Shown here piece by piece: positions 24,939 through 35,192 of a DNA stretch of 64,000 nt. Below the pieces are notes generated by a model, which worked only from the letters and a program-made list of their open reading frames with translations, searched no databases and had not been told where the DNA came from. The stretch is taken from the NCBI GenBank assembly GCA_037200445.1, contig JBBCGH010000001.1, forward strand, positions 5,530,001-5,594,000, read 5' to 3'. Each line of letters starts with the position of its first letter. Position 1 is the stretch's first letter. Source of the stretch: Alphaproteobacteria bacterium (lineage in GTDB: Bacteria; Pseudomonadota; Alphaproteobacteria; Rhizobiales; Xanthobacteraceae). The translations under genes were made by a program, and so were the position numbers.

Positions 24939-25868
24939 ATGTCCCGCATTATCCGCGTCGCTGCCGCCCAGTCGGGCCCCATCCAGAAGGCCGAGTCGCG
25001 CCAGGCGGTGGTAAAGCGCCTCTGCGACCTGCTCGACCAGGCACACGAGAAGGGCGTGAACTTCGTGGTGTTCACCGAGCTCGCACTCACCACGTTCTTC
25101 CCGCGCTGGTACATGACCGATCAGGCCGAAGTCGATCAGTGGTTCGAGCGCGAGACGCCCAATGCCGCGACGCGCCCGCTGTTCGAGAAGGCGGCGCAAT
25201 ACAAGATCGGCTTCTATCTCGGCTTCGCGGAGCTCACTCCGGACGGCCATCGCTACAACACCGCCATCCTGGTCGACCGTGACGGAAAGATCGTGGGCAA
25301 GTACCGCAAGGTGCACCTGCCCGGTCACGCCGAGTTCGACCCGGAGCGCGCCTTCCAGCATCTGGAAAAGCGCTATTTCGAGCCCGGAAATCTCGGCTTC
25401 CCGGTCTGGCGCACCATGGGCTGCATCATGGGCATGTGCATCTGCAACGACCGGCGCTGGCCGGAGACCTATCGCGTCATGGGCCTGCAGGGCGTCGAGA
25501 TGGTCGTGCTCGGTTACAATACGCCGTCGGTCAATTCGCAGAAGGCCGAGGAAGGGCCGGAGAAGCGCCTCTTCCACCATAACCTTTCGGTGCAGGCCGG
25601 CGCCTACCAAAATTCGACGTGGGTGGTCGCGACCGCGAAGTGCGGCGTCGAGGACGGTCACCCGCTGTTCGGCGGAAGCTGCATCGTCAATCCGGACGGC
25701 GAGATCGTCGCGACCGCCAGGACCGAGGACGATGAACTGGTGATCGCCGACTGCGACCTCGACGACACGATCTTCAACAAGGAGACGATCTTCGACTTCG
25801 AGCGTCACCGCCGCATCGAACACTACGGACGGATCACCAGCCAGACCGGCGTGACGGTGCCGGAGTAG
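24939..25868 (+). CDS. N-carbamoyl-D-amino-acid hydrolase (nitrilase superfamily)
   Basis: A 309-residue carbon-nitrogen hydrolase. The catalytic triad is visible: Glu47 in FVVFTELALTTFFPRW, Lys124 in GKYRKVHLPGH and Cys169 in MCICNDRRWPE. The stretches LALTTFFPRW, FQHLEKRYFEPG and ICNDRRWPE match the D-carbamoylase (DCase) family closely. The reaction is hydrolysis of N-carbamoyl-D-amino acids to D-amino acids, CO2 and ammonia. A TTG three bases upstream is an alternative start. The neighbouring importer could bring in its substrate, and a hydantoin racemase-like gene lies 0.8 kb away. No hydantoinase is in the window. Confidence 0.88.
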   Translation: MSRIIRVAAAQSGPIQKAESRQAVVKRLCDLLDQAHEKGVNFVVFTELALTTFFPRWYMTDQAEVDQWFERETPNAATRPLFEKAAQYKIGFYLGFAELTPDGHRYNTAILVDRDGKIVGKYRKVHLPGHAEFDPERAFQHLEKRYFEPGNLGFPVWRTMGCIMGMCICNDRRWPETYRVMGLQGVEMVVLGYNTPSVNSQKAEEGPEKRLFHHNLSVQAGAYQNSTWVVATAKCGVEDGHPLFGGSCIVNPDGEIVATARTEDDELVIADCDLDDTIFNKETIFDFERHRRIEHYGRITSQTGVTVPE

Positions 25869-25872
25869 CCGC

Positions 25873-26517
25873 ATGTCCAACCAGCTCTCCTACGACCTCG
25901 CCGCTCTCACCGCACATGATCGCTACAAGCTGCTCATCAGCTTGGTGATCCCGCGTCCGATCGCGCTGGTGACCACGATTGGGCCGACTGGCGTCGTGAA
26001 TGCCGCGCCGTTCTCGTTCTTCAACATCTTCAGCGAAGAGCCGGCGCTCTGCGTGCTCGGCCTGCAGGCGAGGCCCAGCGGCGGCCTGAAGGACACCTCG
26101 GCCCACATCCGCGACCGCGGCGCGTTCGTGGTCAATCTCGTGGACGAGGCAATCGGCGAACAGATGAACCAGTGCGCGGTCGACTTCCCGGCCGAGGTCA
26201 GCGAGATCGACGTCGCGAAATTTTCCCTGCTGCCGAGCGAGAAGATCGAGATTCCGCGCATCGCCGAGGCGCCGGCCGCGCTCGAATGCCGCCACTACAC
26301 CACGCTGGAGGTCGGCCCGATGCGCCGGCTCGCGATCGGCGAAGTCCTGCACGTGCATGTGCGAAAGGGACTGTGGGACAATGAAAAGATGCGAGTCGAC
26401 ATGACGAAGTACCGCCCGCTCGCGCGCCTGTTCGGCAATTTCTACGCCTCGCTCAGCGAGCCGTTCACCCACGTGCGGCAGAGCTACGAAGAGTGGCTGG
26501 CGGGGCAGAAGAAGTAG
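25873..26517 (+). CDS. Flavin reductase-like domain protein (FMN-binding split barrel)
   Basis: A 214-residue protein of the flavin reductase-like/DIM6 family. It has RYKLLISLVIPRPIALVTTI, NAAPFSFFNIFSEEPALCVLG and GAFVVNLVDEAIGEQMNQC, the FMN-binding barrel pattern. It lies 4 nt after the N-carbamoyl hydrolase stop, so it is probably co-transcribed. It may supply reduced FMN to an oxygenase or bind FMN for another redox role; the partner is not obvious here. Confidence 0.87.
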   Translation: MSNQLSYDLAALTAHDRYKLLISLVIPRPIALVTTIGPTGVVNAAPFSFFNIFSEEPALCVLGLQARPSGGLKDTSAHIRDRGAFVVNLVDEAIGEQMNQCAVDFPAEVSEIDVAKFSLLPSEKIEIPRIAEAPAALECRHYTTLEVGPMRRLAIGEVLHVHVRKGLWDNEKMRVDMTKYRPLARLFGNFYASLSEPFTHVRQSYEEWLAGQKK

Positions 26518-26545
26518 CACGGAGGCGGCGCCGCGAACTGCGTTT

Positions 26546-26675
26546 TACCCTCCCCCTTGCGGGGAGGGTCGACGCGAGCGCAGTGAGCGTCAGGTTGGGG
26601 TCAGCGTTTGTCGCGCCAATAGTGCCCCAATCATTGACCCCCACCCCTAACCTCTCCCCGCAAGGGGGAGGGGAA
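26546..26675. repeat. Large inverted repeat between convergent genes
   Basis: The left arm ACCCTCCCCCTTGCGGGGAG at 26547 and the right arm CCTCTCCCCGCAAGGGGGAG near 26651-26670 are near-perfect inverted copies about 80 bases apart. The arms also contain internal CCCC..TTGC..GGGG hairpins. This is a widespread alphaproteobacterial interspersed repeat. It sits exactly between two convergent genes, so it may act as a bidirectional terminator. Confidence 0.75.
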
Positions 26676-26698
26676 CAGAGCGGAGGGCGTGGTGCAGC

Positions 26699-27357
26699 TT
26701 AGCGCCCCAATTGAACTGCGCCGATCGCCATCGTCACCGCAGCTTGCGTCGGATCAATCACCGGAATTCCCAGCGCGTCCTCGAGCGGCTTGCGGTGGCG
26801 GGCCATGCCGGCGCAACCCATCACGATGGCGCCCGCGCCGTCCTGTTCCTTGAGCGCGCGGCCGACTTCGATCATGCGCGGCAGGGTTTTCTCGCTCGCG
26901 GATTCCGCGACCGACAGTTCAAGCGGCCGTTCGCCTGCGAGCCGGTCGGTCAGCCCCATCTGGCGCAGGTAACGCATGTGGCGCGCGATCGAGCGCTGCA
27001 GGATCGCGATCACCCCGAACCGCTCGGCGCGCGCGAGCGCGGTGAGCACGCCACACTCCGCGATCCCGAACACCGGCCGCGTGGTGCCCTCGCGGCAGAC
27101 GTGCAGGCCGGGATCGCTGTAGCAGGCGATCACAAAGGCATCGCTCGCGTTGTCGGACTCGACCAGCCGCCGCAGCGGCAGCGCGACGCTCTCCACGTGC
27201 TCCTGCGTCTCGACCCCGAATGGGCCTTCGGACAGCGTCGAGCAGACGATCTCCGGCCCCTCGGCGAAGCGGAGCGGCGCAACCGCATCGTCGATGCCGC
27301 GCGTGACGGCCTCGTTCGAGTTCGGATTGATGACGCGGATGCGCGCGCGCTGTCCGT

Positions 27358-27361
<4 letters not shown>
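26699..27361 (-). CDS. Asp/Glu/hydantoin racemase family protein
   Basis: A 220-residue racemase-fold protein. It starts RIRVINPNSNEAVTRGIDDA, has one active-site Cys at C80 in FVIACYSDPG and the second in IVMGCAGMARHRKPLE near residue 183. This two-cysteine arrangement is that of hydantoin racemases. The predicted role is to interconvert enantiomers of 5-substituted hydantoins. Its start overlaps the stop of the upstream ABC ATPase gene by 4 nt, making it the last gene of that importer operon. It is convergent with the D-carbamoylase gene. Confidence 0.87.
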
Positions 27362-28449
<1,088 letters not shown>

Positions 28450-28454
28450 GGTAC

Positions 28455-29306
28455 TCAGCCCTTCACCGAGCCGGTCAGGCCCGAGACATAGTGTTCGACG
28501 AAGAACGAATAAGCGACCGCGACCGGGATCGAGCCGAGCAGCGCGCCTGCCATCAGCGGGCCCCAGAAGAACACGTCGCCGCGGATCAGCTCCGAGGTCA
28601 CGCCGACCGGCACCGTCTTCTGTGCCGGCGATGACAGGAACACGAGCGCGTAGATGAACTCGTTCCAGGAAAGCGTGAACGCGAAGATGCCGGCCGACAG
28701 AATGCCCGGGATCGCGACCGGAATGATGATGTGAATCATCGCCTGCCAGCGCGACGCGCCATCAATGCGCGCGCACTCCTCCAGCTCCTTCGGCACCGCC
28801 TTGAAGTAGCCCATCATCAGCCAGGTACAGAACGGAATGAGGAACGTCGGGTAGGTCAGGATCAGCGACCACGGAGTGTCGCCAAGCTTGTAATTGCGGA
28901 TGATCTCGGCGAGCGGGATGAACAGCAGCGTCTGCGGCACGAGATAGGTGATGAAGATGCCGGTGCCGAGGCTGCCGGCGAACGGGAAATTCAGCCGCGA
29001 GAGCGCGTAGCCGGCGAACACACCGCAGGTGATCGAGATCAGGGTCGATGCGAGCGCGATGAACGTCGTGTTCCAGAGCCACGCGCCGAACAGCGTCTCC
29101 TCGAGCAGATAGTGGACGTGCTCGAGCGTCGGCTTCCAGGTCCAGAACGGATTGTAGTTGATCGAATTCCACGGGCGATAGAGTTCGCCGTCGGGACGGA
29201 ACGACGTGATGATCATCCAGTAGAACGGAAACAGCAGGAAGATCAGGAACAGCGTGAGTGGGAAATAGAAGAAGACCCACTTTCTCCACAAGGCGCCTTC
29301 GATCAT
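28455..29306 (-). CDS. CUT1 ABC transporter permease, MalG/UgpE-like
   Basis: A 283-residue inner-membrane permease with about six spans and the EAA loop ELEECARIDGASRWQAMIHIIIP. It begins MIEGALWRKWVFFYFPLTLF. The downstream ATPase gene starts 5 nt after its stop, and the partner permease gene ends 1 nt before its start. It forms the channel with the MalF-like subunit. Confidence 0.92.
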   Translation of the reverse strand: MIEGALWRKWVFFYFPLTLFLIFLLFPFYWMIITSFRPDGELYRPWNSINYNPFWTWKPTLEHVHYLLEETLFGAWLWNTTFIALASTLISITCGVFAGYALSRLNFPFAGSLGTGIFITYLVPQTLLFIPLAEIIRNYKLGDTPWSLILTYPTFLIPFCTWLMMGYFKAVPKELEECARIDGASRWQAMIHIIIPVAIPGILSAGIFAFTLSWNEFIYALVFLSSPAQKTVPVGVTSELIRGDVFFWGPLMAGALLGSIPVAVAYSFFVEHYVSGLTGSVKG

Positions 29307-29307
29307 G

Positions 29308-30243
29308 TCAGCGCACCTCGACCCGGCGGATGTAGAGAAGCTGGATGATGACCACCAGGAACAAAATCGGGAACATGGCGAGCGAAATGGCGGCGCCCTC
29401 GCTCAACAGGCCGGTGCCGATGCCGATCTGGTAGGCGTAGGTGGCGAACAGGTGCGTGGCATTCGCAGGCCCGCCGCCGGTCATCACGTACACGATCTGG
29501 AAGTCCGCGAAGGTCTGGATGACCGAGAACAGCACCACCACCATCGTCACCGGCAGCAGCAGCGGCCAGGTCACGTACCAGAAGCGCTGCAAGGGCTTGG
29601 CGCCGTCGATCGCGGCCGCTTCGTTGAGCTCGGGGCTGATGGTCTGCAGACCGGCGAGCAGGCTGATCGCGAAGAACGGCACGCCGCGCCAGATATTGAC
29701 GATGATGATCGAGATCATCGCGAGATCGGGATCGCCCAGCCAATTGATGCGCCCGGTGATCAGCCCGAGGTGATACAGGCACCAGTTGAGCACGCTGAAG
29801 GTCGGGTCGAACATCCACTTCCACGCGAACGTGGAGAGCACAGTCGGAATGATGAACGGCAGCAGGATGAACGCGCGGGTCATCGCCTTGCCGCGGAAAT
29901 TGCGGTTCAGAAGCATCGCCAGCCACAGGCCGAGGGCCAGCTTAAACACGGTTGTGACAGCGGTGTAGAGAAACGTGTTGTAGACCGCAGTCCGGAAAAT
30001 CGAGTCGTTCCAGATCTTGTAGAAGTTGGCGAGCCCGACGAAATCGCCGGGCACGCCGACGCGCGAGTCGGTCACCGACAACAGAATTCCACGCACGAAC
30101 GGATAGGCAATGAACAGGCCGAGCAGCACCATGGTCGGCACGAGCAGTGCGAAAGCAAGCCAGCGCTCGTCCTCGAAGATGCGCTGCCGCCGCGGCGGAG
30201 GTGGATCGCCGAACGCCGTGGTCGCGACCGTGGTTATCGCCAT
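29308..30243 (-). CDS. CUT1 ABC transporter permease, MalF/UgpA-like
   Basis: A 311-residue inner-membrane permease. It has LAFALLVPTMVLLGLFIAYP as first span, DFVGLANFYKIWNDSIFRTA and the EAA loop ELNEAAAIDGAKPLQRFWYVTWP. It is the first permease gene after the binding-protein gene. The 116-nt gap between them contains a hairpin. Confidence 0.92.
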   Translation of the reverse strand: MAITTVATTAFGDPPPPRRQRIFEDERWLAFALLVPTMVLLGLFIAYPFVRGILLSVTDSRVGVPGDFVGLANFYKIWNDSIFRTAVYNTFLYTAVTTVFKLALGLWLAMLLNRNFRGKAMTRAFILLPFIIPTVLSTFAWKWMFDPTFSVLNWCLYHLGLITGRINWLGDPDLAMISIIIVNIWRGVPFFAISLLAGLQTISPELNEAAAIDGAKPLQRFWYVTWPLLLPVTMVVVLFSVIQTFADFQIVYVMTGGGPANATHLFATYAYQIGIGTGLLSEGAAISLAMFPILFLVVIIQLLYIRRVEVR

Positions 30244-30325
30244 ATCGATTCCCGTTCGCCGGATGCTGCCTCCACGAATGCACTCGGACGTGAGCCCGTC
30301 GGCATCCGCGGAGGCGTCTCTTCGA

Positions 30326-30343
30326 TCCGGCCGTCAGGCCGGA
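30326..30343 (-). promoter_or_regulatory. Intra-operon hairpin between binding-protein and permease genes
   Basis: TCCGGCC-GTCA-GGCCGGA is a perfect 7-bp stem with a 4-base loop, 16 nt downstream of the binding-protein stop on the minus strand and not followed by a T run. Hairpins here often stabilise the binding-protein message and lower permease expression; that role is inferred by position only. Confidence 0.35.
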
Positions 30344-30359
30344 CGCATTCCCTGAAAAC

Positions 30360-31665
30360 TCACACGTAGATCTTTTTCAGCTCGCTCTCGGCCCACTTGA
30401 CCGCATCCTCGGCCGGCATGCCCTGCACCGCCTTCGCGTACATGTCGGTGATGATGTACTTGGTGAGCGCTTCGGCGGCCTTCTTGCCCGAGGGCCCAGG
30501 ATAGCCGGGCGCCTGGCCGAGTTTGCCGGCGATCTTGAACGGCTCCATGACCGGGTCCTCGCCCCACATCTTGTGGCTTTCCCAGCTCGCCGTCGGCGGC
30601 GTGGCGAAGCCCTTCTGTGAGACGAACCAGCGTTCATAAGCAGTAGAGTGCACCCACCTCAGGAAATCCTTCGCGGCCTTTTCGTTCTTCGAATACTTCG
30701 GAATCGCGTGCGAGAAGTAGGTGTGCATCGCGAACTGTCCGGCCGGCCCCTTTGGCAGCGCGGCGTGCAGGCAGTCGGTCTTGAGCTGAGCGCCCTTCTC
30801 GGTGATGTACTTGTCCGGATTCCGCAGCGACTCGATATAGATCGAGGCGCCGTTGAGCGTGGCGCTGATGGTCTGCGACAAGTACGCGCGGTTGTTGTTG
30901 GTGTCGTCCCAGGCGAGGCCGCCTTCGTCATGGCCTTCCTTCCAGAACGCGGTCATGAACTTGACCGAGTCGATCACTTCTTTCTTGTTGATGCCGACCG
31001 TCTTGCCGTCCTTCTCGATCTCGGTGCCGCCCCACGACCACATGTACGGGTAGGTGAAGGTCGGGCTGTCGCCGAAGGTATGGCCGAGCGTCTGACCGAT
31101 TCGGGCGGCCCTTGGCTTTCAGCTTCTTGGCGGCATCGCGATACTTCTCCCAGGTGTCGGGGAAGCTCGAATAACCGATCTCCTCGAACCAGGACTTGCG
31201 ATACACGATCAACGCGCCGACGACGGCCCACGGCGCCGATATCCACTTGCCGCCATCGGCCGAGTTTGCCTTCGCGAGGTCGTAGTAACCGCCCTGCGCC
31301 TTGGCGACGGCGTCGGTGACGTCCGACATGTCGACGAGACTTTCGGAGTAAATCTGCGGATGATTGTTGAACAGCATGAAGACGTCGGGTCCGGCGCCGG
31401 ACTGGATTGCCGACGTGATGCGCGGCTGCAGATCGTTGCCGTTCACCGTCTCGAAATTGATCTTGATGCCAAGCGCTTTCTCGGCTTCGGGGATCAGGTC
31501 CTTGCGCAGCAGTTGATCCGATGCCGGAACGAAGTCGTTCCAGCGGATCCAGTGCACCGTTGTGCCCTGCGCGAAAGCGGGCGCGCGGCCGGTTGCCAGA
31601 ATGCCGGCCATGCCGCCGGCGAGCGCAGTGCCGCCCTTGAGGACCTTACGTCGAGTGACAGCCAT
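30360..31665 (-). pseudogene. Tat-exported extracellular solute-binding protein (CUT1 type), split by a one-base frameshift
   Basis: The start ATG at 31665, after GGGAGAAATGCACT, opens a twin-arginine signal (TRRKVLKGGTALAGGMAG, cleaved near AFAQG). The mature part HWIRWNDFVPASDQLLRKDL and DVFMLFNNHPQIYSE is a family-1 sugar-type binding protein. The frame holds to AKKLKAKGRP, then becomes out-of-register, ending at 30928. The correct continuation (IGQTLGHTFGDS, then YPYMWSWGGTEIEKDG) is in the next frame and runs to the stop at 30360. Removing one T of the TT at 31100-31101 restores a single frame of about 434 residues. Both halves are otherwise intact, so this is a recent mutation or a sequencing error. 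It heads the operon with two permeases, an ATPase and a racemase. Confidence 0.9.
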
Positions 31666-32114
31666 AGTGCATTTCTCCCATTGTCGTTGAAAACATGTTC
31701 TTTCGCCGATCTTGCGCCGACTTGTGTTTGTGTTGGTCTTCACGTCTCCGTTCCGGGCTCGCAGACGGTCTCAGCGTCCGCGGCAGACCCGGTCATGCAT
31801 TGCCGACGGGTGTTTGAATCGTGCGGCCGCACCGCGCGTGTGCAACCGTTTGCGCCAATAGCCGAACCTCCCATTCAGCAAGACAAATGCCGTCGCGAGG
31901 CAGGTTAACCCTGTCTTGGCGTTGCGCGTTGGGTCATTCTCGCTTGTCACAAGGGGAAATCAAGTGGTGCCCATGGCTATTCAGACGCCATCGCAAACGC
32001 ATTGACGGACGTCCCAGGCAATTGCGGTCCGGAACCGGTATTTTGGACGATTCCGCCCGGATCGTGCGGCTTTTGGTAACAGGCAGCGGACAAGCCTGGA
32101 CGGCCGCCGTCCTG
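31666..32114. other. 449-nt non-coding stretch upstream of the Tat binding-protein operon
   Basis: No open frame here has family features or a good ribosome site. It should hold the promoter of the minus-strand importer operon, but I could not assign -35/-10 boxes. No tRNA-like fold or strong repeat was seen. Confidence 0.5.
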
Positions 32115-32357
32115 CTAGTGCGCGCGATGCGGCCGCTCGCTCTCGCCCTCTTCCGGCTTGTCGAGAACGATGGCGCCAAGTGTCGCCAGGGCTTCGGCCA
32201 TCAGGGTAGCCTGCTGATCCGCAGGCGCCGCAAGGATCAATTCGCCGAGGCTTTGCGCCACCATCGCGACCATCTCGGCGAGGTCGACCGGCTGCGGACC
32301 GGTGGCGACATACTCGTCGACAAGCTTGTTGATCTCGCAGTGCAGGCATTCGGCCAT
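32115..32357 (-). CDS. Small hypothetical protein with N-terminal C-x2-C motif
   Basis: An 80-residue acidic protein that begins MAECLHCEINKLVDEYV. A CLHC pair at residues 4-7 is followed by a helical body (LAEMVAMVAQSLGELILAAP, then LMAEALATLGAIVLDKPEEG). GAGG lies about 9 nt before the ATG. I recall similar short MAEC.HC proteins of unknown function in Hyphomicrobiales; the family name is not certain. The Cys pair could bind a metal or be redox-active, but there is no second pair. Confidence 0.6.
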   Translation of the reverse strand: MAECLHCEINKLVDEYVATGPQPVDLAEMVAMVAQSLGELILAAPADQQATLMAEALATLGAIVLDKPEEGESERPHRAH

Positions 32358-32498
32358 GACGCATTACCTCGCAAGCTCGCTCTCCATCCACCTTTGCTAT
32401 CGGCAGAACCGAGCTCCGTGCCCGTCCGGTTTGTGACACGAATCTCGCCGCGATGCCAAGCGAGGCCGCCATCGGCGATAGCAGCTTTTCCCGCGCAA

Positions 32499-32936
32499 TC
32501 AGGCGCGGCGCGTTGATGGCACGGCCAGCCCCTGCCAGAGGTAGTCACGCCTGTGAGCGCGGATCTCTCGTCTTACAGCCTGGGCCGCTTCGAAGCCCAA
32601 TGCGGTTTTAAGGGTGCGCCTGAGCCGGTCGTCCCCAATCCTCTTGAGAAACGTATCCAGCCTGGCGCGCGATTGCGAATCGTCAGGGGTCAGCAGGGCG
32701 TCACAAAGCTCGTCGCCGGTCCTGCAGAAAAACGAGAACGCAGGCGTTGCGAGGTGCCCGCCCCGATCGAGCTCGCGCGCACGCGCCAGAAAGGCGCTGC
32801 GATCGGCCTCATCGCGTGTGACTGCAAAGCGCAGGAAGGAGAGCAGCCATGCCTGGACATGGCCTGCTTCAAGCTTGTCCGCCCCGTTGCTGCTCACGAC
32901 TTGGCCGCTTTTGGCCGGCTGACTGCGCTCACGCAA
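32499..32936 (-). CDS. Hypothetical protein, family not recognised
   Basis: Up to 145 residues. The body has an ordered composition (LLSFLRFAVTRDEADRSAFL, then GGHLATPAFSFFCRTGDELC, then FLKRIGDDRLRRTLKTALGF) with helical amphipathic segments and two Cys (CRTGDELC). The start is uncertain: the longest frame begins with TTG at 32936, and a GTG at 32897 is an alternative; neither has a strong ribosome site. The overlapping frame on the other strand is Arg-rich and unconvincing. No function can be assigned. Confidence 0.5.
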   Translation of the reverse strand: MRERSQPAKSGQVVSSNGADKLEAGHVQAWLLSFLRFAVTRDEADRSAFLARARELDRGGHLATPAFSFFCRTGDELCDALLTPDDSQSRARLDTFLKRIGDDRLRRTLKTALGFEAAQAVRREIRAHRRDYLWQGLAVPSTRRA

Positions 32937-33041
32937 CCGAGCTGGCAGGAATCGCCTCGAACGATGCTGCTAAGCGCATATGAATTCGAGACGGAAGCGC
33001 CGCCTTTTTCATACAGGCGGCATAAAGGGCGAGCGGCTCCG

Positions 33042-34031
33042 CTACTGCGCCTGAATTCCGGCGCCGCGCGCGACCTCGGTCCAGCGCATGACCTCGCTGC
33101 GGAAAAAGGCATTGAAGGACGCCGGCTCGGTCGCCATCGGTTCGACTGCCATCGCCTCGATGCGGTTCCTCGTGTCGGGAAGCGCCATCGCCAGCGAGAT
33201 CGCGCGGTAGAGCGTATCGACGGTGGCCGACGGTGTTCCGCTGCGCACCAGCACGCCCTGCCAGGCCTGGACCTCGAGACCGTCACCGATATTGAGCTCG
33301 CCGACGGCCGGCACCTCGGGAAAATTGGGCAGCCGCTTGCTGGACATCACGGCGAGCGCACGCAGCTTGTTCTCGTCGATGTATGAGCGGGTCGCTGGCG
33401 TGGGCGTGTCCCAAAGCAGCGCCACATCGCCCGACATCACGGATTGCACGGCCGGCGGACCGCCGCGAAACGGCACATGGACGAGCTTGATGCCGGCACG
33501 GCGTGACATGAGCTCGGCGGCGAGATGCGCCGACGACCCGACACCGCCCGATGCGTAGGTCACGGTGTCGGGCGCCGCCTTCGCGGCACTCACGATATCG
33601 GCGACGCTTCGGTACGGCGATTTTGGCGAGGCAAACATCAAGAGCGGAACACTCGCGACCTGCGACACCGCCGTGAAGTCCTTCAGCGTGTCATAGGAGA
33701 GGCGCGCCAGCGCCGGCGCGACCGCAAGCGAGAAGATCCCGAACAGGAGCGTGTGCCCGTCCGGCTCGGCCTGCACCACGGCATTCGCCGCGATGCTACC
33801 GCTGCCGCCAGGGCGGTTTTCGACGATGATGTTCTGCCCGAGCAAGGGGCCAAGCGCATTCGCCAGAATGCGCGCAATGGTGTCGACCGTGCCGCCTGCC
33901 GCGAAGCCGACCATGATGTGCAGCGTGCGTTCCGGAAACGCGGCCCGCGCGATGTGCGGTGCCGCGACGAGCGCCGCCGCGGCGCCCGCAGCCATCCGCC
34001 CGATCCCCCGCCGGCTGATCGCCATCGTCAT
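33042..34031 (-). CDS. Bug/TctC-family substrate-binding protein, Tat-like signal
   Basis: A 329-residue binding protein. The N-terminus MTMAISRRGIGRMAAGAAAA has a twin-arginine before the hydrophobic stretch and ends ARAAFPERT, so Tat export is plausible. The mature part has LHIMVGFAAGGTVDTIARIL, NIIVENRPGGSGSIAANAVV and YASGGVGSSAHLAAEL, the Bug pattern. It overlaps the upstream beta-propeller-like gene by 4 nt (ATGA), and with the MetE-like gene forms a three-gene unit. No TctAB carrier is present. The ligand is unknown. Confidence 0.9.
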   Translation of the reverse strand: MTMAISRRGIGRMAAGAAAALVAAPHIARAAFPERTLHIMVGFAAGGTVDTIARILANALGPLLGQNIIVENRPGGSGSIAANAVVQAEPDGHTLLFGIFSLAVAPALARLSYDTLKDFTAVSQVASVPLLMFASPKSPYRSVADIVSAAKAAPDTVTYASGGVGSSAHLAAELMSRRAGIKLVHVPFRGGPPAVQSVMSGDVALLWDTPTPATRSYIDENKLRALAVMSSKRLPNFPEVPAVGELNIGDGLEVQAWQGVLVRSGTPSATVDTLYRAISLAMALPDTRNRIEAMAVEPMATEPASFNAFFRSEVMRWTEVARGAGIQAQ

Positions 34032-35164
34032 GTGTCACGCCGCTCCGTAAATTCGACCACGTGAACGCCACGCTGGCGATCGGTGAGATAGATGAGGCCA
34101 CGCTTGTCCATGGTCACGTCATTCGACGACGCGCGCTCGCAATCCGGCGGTGGATCGGTCTCGTAGAAGCCGACCTCGCGCGGACGGAATGGATCGCCGA
34201 AGTCGACGATGCGCAGGCCCTGCGCGAACCATGCGAATGGAATAATCGTTCCGCTGAACACCTCGGAAGGCTGATGGCAGCCGGTCATTGTCGGCTGCGG
34301 CGAACCATCGCGATCGAGGCCCGCCACGTCGAAAGTGGCGATCGGCATCGGCTGGCGCTCGTCCGTGATGTCGTAGACCCAGGTGAACGCGGGAGGCGAC
34401 GGGCGGAGCTTTGCCACATCCTCGTCCGCCACGATCATGATGCGGCGGCCCCTCAGCGGTTCGGGGATTGGCAGGCACGTGTGCGTCGGGTGCGGATGCG
34501 CAGGGCTGCTGTTCATCGACGAGACCAGTTTCGGTTTTGCCATGTCCGCAATGTCGAGAATGAAAAAGCCGTGATGCCAATAGGAGACATGAAGCCGGTC
34601 GCCCATGCGCAACGGATGATGACACCGCGGCTTCACATAATCGCCCCACGGATAGTCCTCGCCGCCCGCCGCGTGCTGGCCCGGAATCCACCACCGCCCG
34701 GCCTCCTGCGGACGTGCCGGATCCTTCAGGTCGAGGATCATGACGAAGTTCCCGACATAGCCGTCCGCGGTCGGCGAGATGTAGGCGTAGCGGCCGTCGA
34801 AATCGAAACGATGAACGCCGGTGCCGCCGGTCTGCCACTTGTGGATCAAACGCGGGGCTTCGGGGCGCGACACATCATAGATCCCAAGCCCGCCACCGAA
34901 CGATGCGTCACCACCCTGCCCTTGCTTCTCGTGGTTGACGATCATCAAGCCGTCGCGCGCGCGCACCTTGTGCGAGTGCCAGCCGGCCGGCATCTCGACG
35001 CGCGAGAGCAGGCGCGGCTGTGACGGATCGGACACGTCGTAGATCGAGGTGCCGGCCGGCGGTGACATATGCGCAACGAACAGCGTGGTGCCGTCGATCC
35101 ACACCTGGCCGCCGCCGGGGCAATCGATGAAAGAGACAAGCTTCGTGTTTTGCGCACGCGGCAT
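34028..35164 (-). CDS. LVIVD-repeat / beta-propeller-like protein of unknown function
   Basis: A 378-residue protein with no clear signal peptide. It contains recurring blade-like elements: GTSIYDVSDPSQPRLLSRVE, GLGIYDVSRPEAPRLIHKWQ, FVMILDLKDPARPQEAGRWW, FFILDIADMAKPKLVSS and GLRIVDFGDPFRPREVGFYE. The IYDVSxPxxPxL pattern is that of LVIVD repeats, which fold as a propeller. His-rich patches (GWHSHKV, PAHPHPTHTC) could bind metal. The ATG has CAGGAG upstream; a longer frame lacks similarity. It lies between a MetE-like methyltransferase and a Bug binding protein, suggesting a role in catabolism of a small molecule, which is inference. Confidence 0.72.
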   Translation of the reverse strand: MPRAQNTKLVSFIDCPGGGQVWIDGTTLFVAHMSPPAGTSIYDVSDPSQPRLLSRVEMPAGWHSHKVRARDGLMIVNHEKQGQGGDASFGGGLGIYDVSRPEAPRLIHKWQTGGTGVHRFDFDGRYAYISPTADGYVGNFVMILDLKDPARPQEAGRWWIPGQHAAGGEDYPWGDYVKPRCHHPLRMGDRLHVSYWHHGFFILDIADMAKPKLVSSMNSSPAHPHPTHTCLPIPEPLRGRRIMIVADEDVAKLRPSPPAFTWVYDITDERQPMPIATFDVAGLDRDGSPQPTMTGCHQPSEVFSGTIIPFAWFAQGLRIVDFGDPFRPREVGFYETDPPPDCERASSNDVTMDKRGLIYLTDRQRGVHVVEFTERRDT

Positions 35165-35192
35165 TACGGGCTCCTGAAGGTGAGGTTTTGAC

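Noticed and set aside
31085-31115. Programmed ribosomal frameshift in the solute-binding protein
   Set aside because: No slippery heptamer or downstream pseudoknot is apparent at the shift; a simple one-base insertion explains it.
31821-32516. A 231-residue plus-strand open frame
   Set aside because: Poor amino-acid composition, no ribosome site, and it overlaps the better supported small minus-strand gene at 32115-32357.
32553-33386. A 277-residue plus-strand open frame
   Set aside because: It lies antisense to the hypothetical gene and to the Bug protein, and has no family features.
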